This document shows, in pieces, positions 59,560 through 64,000 of a stretch of 64,000 nt of DNA. How positions within the stretch are numbered: the stretch's first letter is position 1; each line of letters opens with the position of its first letter. The position numbers were made by a program, and so were the translations under genes. The stretch is from Agrocybe praecox (Eukaryota > Basidiomycota > Agaricomycetes > Agaricales > Agrocybaceae). The notes under the pieces were generated by a model. It searched no databases. It was not told the origin of the DNA and worked only from the letters and a program-made list of their open reading frames with translations. Location: assembly GCA_964017145.1 (NCBI GenBank), contig OZ024850.1:1-64000 (forward strand), read 5' to 3'.

Positions 59560-59997
59560 ACCCTACGTCTTTCACATTGGACGCTGAACGCCGCTCGATT
59601 TATTGCCCAAGTTTTCTCTTATACAGATAGGGTGTGACGAGAATCACCTATAGTAGAAGGTAAGATGCGCCCTCATGCACCGTCATCCCCCGTTGTAATG
59701 CTAGTAAGTAGAACAGTTAAACGTTGGTTAAACGATGAAGGACATGTTGCGGCAACTGTCGTGATTAGTGTCTATACTTGGATTAGCACGTGCTTGCTTA
59801 TTCGAACCCAATTCGAACCTCCAGTTCCTGCCCCCGCACCAGCAAAGTTCAGCGTCTTTACACGTCTTTCTGGTCTTCACAAGGCTGCATCAAGGCTGCA
59901 TTGGAAGCTACAAAATCCGGAAACTTCCGTTTCTTGGGTAGGAATTAATATAACCTCATCATCCTTCAGCTTAATTTACGTCCTTTACGTTTCTTAG
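59560..59997 (+). pseudogene. Probable decayed fifth copy of the secreted-protein family
   Basis: CAGATAGGGTGTGA (59626) and GTCTATACTTGG (59770) match positions in and after copy 3/4, and EPPVPAPAPAKF (about 59815-59850) resembles the Pro/Ala linker of copy 2. No signal peptide or Cys pattern remains. Confidence 0.3.
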
Positions 59998-60965
59998 GCA
60001 TCATCGATTCATTCATAATAAGCGTTAATATACACCAGGCCAGACACAAAGGAATGTCTCATTATCGGCGGTAGCCACGAAGGCCCGATAGGACCCAGTC
60101 TCAGGCGAGTGAGGTACTTACCAAGGAACCCTTGTCAGTCGGACGTATTGGAACATTGTCTGGAACAATATGCATCAGTATAAGACCACGCCGATGAATA
60201 GGTAGGACGAGCGAGCTCTTATAATCAAGAGGAATGGCAGAAGAATATAGACATTCTATGACGCCACCTTTAGCTTGGGTTCCTATACATTGGAACAACC
60301 ATCCTCAGAGACGAACCCCGCTGGCTAGCTAGGACAGTCCGTCGGTTCTTTCAACACACATCTTCCGCCTGATCAGACACAGGTCTTCAATAAACTATCA
60401 GTGCACTGCACGAATCGTCCTATTCTCCAGCTCATGCACCAAAGTTTCTCCAAGAATCCAGAAGCCCTTTGGAAGAATGTCTCGCTCTATGACGGCTTGT
60501 TCATCGTCAGGGCACTCAATCCAACCAATTCAATACAGGATGTCAATGTCATTTTCACTGTTCCCTCCTTTAGGTCACTGCCATCCTCATCCAGTCCTTT
60601 CCACCACAATAACCTATTGAATGGCCTTGAAGAACAAACGCTCTCATGGATCTTCAAGAACCGCCCTTCAAAATGCGGAAAACGAAGAGATAGGCCCTCT
60701 CCTTTCTTTTTTGTCGCCACCTAAGACCCCTTACTGGTAGCATTCCGAGCGGGCGTATCCAACCTTTTCTCCTGGATATCCCACCAGGCTTGTCATTAGT
60801 CGTTCAGGAAACCTTTGGATAGAATCATCTTATGATTTTACGGTACGTCCATTTATATATTCCTAATCGCCCCAAGTCTATCTCTCCTCGTTTTATTGAA
60901 CTATACTTATTTTATTTTAGGACCGCTGCTAGTACAGACCACACAGACAAAGCCAAACAGTCATA
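59998..60965. other. Intergenic
   Basis: A 107-codon plus-strand frame at 60401-60724 has no recognisable motif. Nothing else supported. Confidence 0.35.
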
Positions 60966-61564
60966 ATGCGGCGCCAGCACTCCTCTCCTCCCAGTTTCTC
61001 CGCTACGTCATATAGCAGCAAATTCACTTTTAGTCCACCAACCACCATCTCCTCTTCCGTCTCTACGACTCAGCAGAAATTCGTCGCGTTCGCATCGATA
61101 CGACGCCGACTATGATGGGCCTGATGCGTCGTCGACATCACCGTCGTGCCCCCACCTCCACCTCCGTCTCCGCGCACACATACTTCTCGCAAAGCACAAG
61201 CTCGAAGGAGGCGTACAGATTTGTGCCTGCTGAGCAGCGAATTTTCCGCTGCTGCCACTGCGTTCCCACCAAGCACCATCACCACCCCGTAGTCGGAACA
61301 CTCCCAGTTTCACGGGCGCCTTGACTTGCTTGCCAAACTTCTCAGCGCAGCTACGATGAAGGAGATGACGACAACGCGTAAAGTCCACGTCGTCCCACCT
61401 GACGTTCGGGGCGGGTTCAAGAGCAAGAAGGCCAAGCCGGAGCCTAGGCCCACATCCAGGTCATCCTGCAACACCGTTTCTTCGCAGGAAGGGTTTTTTC
61501 TTGGGTATTGGAACTCTGGGACCATGGGAGGAGGACGAGCGGTGTTCGTCGACGAAGTTGACTA
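60966..61564 (+). other. Coding-like, GC-richer region; gene structure not resolved
   Basis: A frame from ATG 60966 (MRRQHSSPPSFSATSYSSKF) reads 49 codons. Other open frames at 61112-61324 (His/Ser-rich with RCCHCVPTKHHHH) and 61356-61564 (PDVRGGFKSKKAKPEPRPTS) follow. No joins could be proven. It may be one small gene with introns or unconnected frames. Confidence 0.25.
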
Positions 61565-63499
61565 GAGTGGGTCTTGGTACCGTTCCAAAGCACCTGGTGC
61601 TTCATCTGCTGCTGCTACGCGTAAAATGAAGCTCTTCGAAATAAAAACCAAGGCACGCGTTGTTGGAGAGGAAAGACGCGTCGTCCTCAAGCAGTGGTAT
61701 TTCGCGTTGCCCAAGATATTTCTTTTGATTTGTGATCCCGTTCCTTTCTCCTCCACTTTTGGGCTTCAGTCGTCGTATATCCATCCATTTGGCTCTGCTT
61801 CTCCTGCTTCGCCGACCCGTCTCTCTGTATGTATGTATGTCTCAGAAGATCGTCTTGTTCGTTTTCGTTCTTCATTGTATCTGTATTCTTGAAGTCTCAG
61901 GTCTGTCACGATATCCTTACGTTCAGTATTTACTGTATTTCGAAATATAAATTGTGTATGTAGTGTACGGTATTAGAGTATCGAGAAGTAGAAATAGCCT
62001 TTTTAAAAATAAAATAAAACCCCTGACGAACTGCTTAGGTTTAAAGGACGTTTGTCTGCCCTCCACCGCCGAGTCACCCCCCCGGTGTAACCTGGCCATT
62101 CAACCATGCACCATCGCCTGCGAGAAACACAAAAGTAGCAATTGAAATCGTCTTTCGTTGGGGCTACTCGACGAGAGAGAGCCTACTAAGCTCAGCCAAA
62201 GCCCACAACCGCCGTCATTTGCCTCTCATCCCGCTGGTGCTTCCTTCTGATGACGCCGCTGACCCTGCTCGAAATAGCTGGTTAGATACCACTGTGGGCC
62301 TAGTTAACACCCAGCTGTAAGTAGTAAGCATATCGGTAAGACCTTGCATCATATGTGGGGCTCAAGAAGTCCCTGTAATAATAGTCTTCACTTCACACAC
62401 ATCGAACGAAAATAAACCCTTCGTGACGATGGATTTGAGAACGTTCGAGATAAAAGTTCGGGCCAAGAATTCGTTCGACCCATGTGTTGTTGTTGTTTTT
62501 GAAGGAGACTCGAAATTTAATTGCGAAAGGACGACGGGAGTGTTTAGTAATTGCGGAAAGAAAAAGAGGGCTAGAGGTGGAAAGAGAGATAAGAACAAAA
62601 TCAAATCAAAATCAAAGAGTAGCGAAGGACACGATGACACCCAATCAACACCCGGAGACGGCACCGAATACAGTGCAACCAAGGCCACCAAAGACGGCCA
62701 CGACAGGCAAAGAGAAAAGAAAAGAGCATGAAAAAAAAGAGTAGTGAAGAGATGCTCGAGAAGAAACGCTGGCATTGAATTCCGATGCAACGTTCGACCT
62801 TCCAGAAATAAGCTGAATCCCGACTCGCAATTCACCAACATGACCCTAAACCCAACCAACCTAGTCAGCCCATCACGTTCAAGGAAGGAGGGAAGGAATA
62901 TTGACCAGCGTCGAAATCATCCAAGAGGGAAGGAAAAAGACAATAAAGCGACACAATAAAGGTATCATCACCAGCACCAAAGCATTCATCACAACAAATT
63001 GCCTTCTCCGACGAAGGCATGAGGAAGAGAAAGAAAAAAAAGCGGACATGGATTGAAATTGAGGTGGGCGGTTTCGTATGTATGGTATGTAGGTAGGTGG
63101 GGCGGCCAGGCAGACGGACAGACAGACACAGAAGCATGAGAGTATCGTCGAAAAGGATAACAAGAAGACAAAAGAGAGAAAAACACACTCGCGCGCGGGC
63201 ATCAAGAAAACAGTAATTGAAGTATAAGATGAGGAAGAAAAAAAACTACGCAGTAAAAAAAGGACAACGAGACAACGTCGAGAGGTATGGTGTCGGAGGG
63301 GGTGTGGTATGCTATACGTATACTAATTGATAAGAGAGGAGGAACACAAAAATAAACGTGATGAAAAGGAACTTGGAGGGTTGGATGGGACGGATTGTAA
63401 AGAGTTCCGATGCCTGGCCCGTTGCTGTTAACTATTGGCGGGGCGCCAAACAGGCGTAGGCGAAACTTGAAGCTGATGCGTGACGTAAAAGCTCGGCAT
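61565..63499. other. Purine-rich noncoding flank before the Rho gene
   Basis: On the plus strand the stretch 62540-63300 is rich in GA tracts (pyrimidine-rich on the minus strand, which is the sense strand of the next gene), producing spurious Lys/Glu-rich or Phe/Ser-rich frames. I see no gene. A GTATGTATGGTATGTAGG repeat lies near 63076. Confidence 0.45.
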
Positions 63500-64000
63500 T
63501 TACAACACGATGCAGTGATGTCCCTTCTTGCCCTTGCCCCTGCTGAGGAGGGCAGCGCGAGTGGCATATTGGAACACCTCGCGGACGCCCTCACCAGACT
63601 TGGCTGAGCACTCGAGGTAGTGCTTAGCACCAATCTTCTGTGCAACGGCCATACCCTACAAGTTTTATCAGAAATTGCCCAAGGCCGCAGAAAAAGCCAC
63701 ACGCACCTCCTCTGGAGTAACTGGACGCTGGCTCGTCTTCCTAAGCTCCTCAATCACCCGTGGGTCACGTCTAAGATCCTTTTTGCATCCAACAAGAATG
63801 ATAGGCAGGCCAGCGCAGAAGTGCATGACTTCAGAAATCCACTACGAGAAATTCGGTCAGTAAACGAGTGCTCGCTTCGGACAAAAAGTGCACATACCTT
63901 CTCCTGGACGTTATCAAGGGAATCAGGGGAGTCGACCGCGAAACAGATGAGGATGACATGCGAGTCAGGATAACTGAGGGGTCGGAGACGGTCGTAGTCT
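63500..64000 (-). CDS. rho1: Rho1-like small GTPase, C-terminal part (continues beyond the window)
   Basis: Minus-strand exons: from beyond 64000 to 63898, 63841-63707, and 63655-63500; introns of 56 and 51 bases, all phase 0. Reads [99 protein letters not shown] and [23 protein letters not shown] is the G4 guanine motif (a Rho-typical variant of NKxD), ECSAK is G5, the insert after LRRDP is the Rho helix, and CIVL is a CaaX box for geranylgeranylation, placing it at membranes. Controls cell-wall synthesis and actin in fungi. The P-loop half lies outside the window. Symbol by similarity to Rho1; other Rho paralogs are possible. Confidence 0.93.

Noticed and set aside
62241..62280. Hammerhead-like core CTGATGA ... 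GAAA
   Set aside because: The intervening bases do not form a stem II and no stem III or I pairs around the core, unlike the complete motif at 3900-3964.
62362..63205. Lys/Glu-rich plus-strand and Phe/Ser/Leu-rich minus-strand frames (100-165 codons)
   Set aside because: Generated by GA-rich tracts in the flank of the Rho gene; no domain, no splice support.
1..64000. CRISPR arrays, rRNA genes, bacterial operons or riboswitches
   Set aside because: None seen; the sequence is eukaryotic with introns throughout.

Overview
The window is the end of a chromosome of a filamentous fungus, very probably an agaricomycete basidiomycete. It opens with 88 bases of CCCTAA telomere repeat. Its genes are split by many 50-70 base introns with GTRNGT donors and CTAAC/YAG acceptors, and several gene families are ones expanded in mushroom-forming fungi: DUF6533 membrane proteins, NACHT NTPases with an AFHNSG start, a C2-like/TPR/CHAT protein, an F-box-like nucleotidyltransferase-fold protein, and a repeated LTRTAKSGS family. 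Only the last gene, a Rho GTPase at the right edge, is an ordinary housekeeping gene, so most of the window is subtelomere.

Layout. 1-4041: telomere, then a 5'-truncated, endonuclease-less Penelope-like retroelement of the telomere-attached Coprina type. Its reverse-transcriptase frame is open to the telomere junction, it carries a complete hammerhead ribozyme near its 3' end (3900-3964), and it ends on three internal CCCTAA repeats. 4-9 kb: gene remnants and a degenerate 30-35 base minisatellite. 9-14 kb: decayed family members. 12.6-17.2 kb: three copies of a small beta-rich protein family (two intact with four exons each, one broken) whose C-terminal acidic motif recalls calcium-dependent PA-IIL lectins. 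17.8-25.4 kb: a telomeric palindrome, a nucleotidyltransferase-fold gene, two short inverted-repeat transposons and a duplicated small-peptide gene.

26-33.7 kb: a histidine phosphatase of the phosphoglycerate mutase type with a broken partial copy, then a large C2-like/TPR/CHAT gene. 34-37.7 kb: two tandem DUF6533 genes plus an orphan first exon. 37.7-43.9 kb: a convergent ABCC-type transporter with a stop codon inside its second ABC signature. 45-50 kb: a secreted-protein candidate and an 804-residue NACHT gene. 51.4-51.9 kb: three tRNA-like elements. 55-60 kb: a cluster of small secreted cysteine-containing protein genes and their remnants. 61-63.5 kb: low-complexity sequence and long untranslated flank, then the 3' half of a Rho1-like GTPase.

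Taken together this is a fast-evolving arm. Nonself/cell-death type genes (CHAT, NACHT), secreted and lectin-like proteins and membrane proteins occur as tandem or dispersed duplicates beside their own broken copies. I give exon joins where I could make frame and splice phase agree, and say where they do not.
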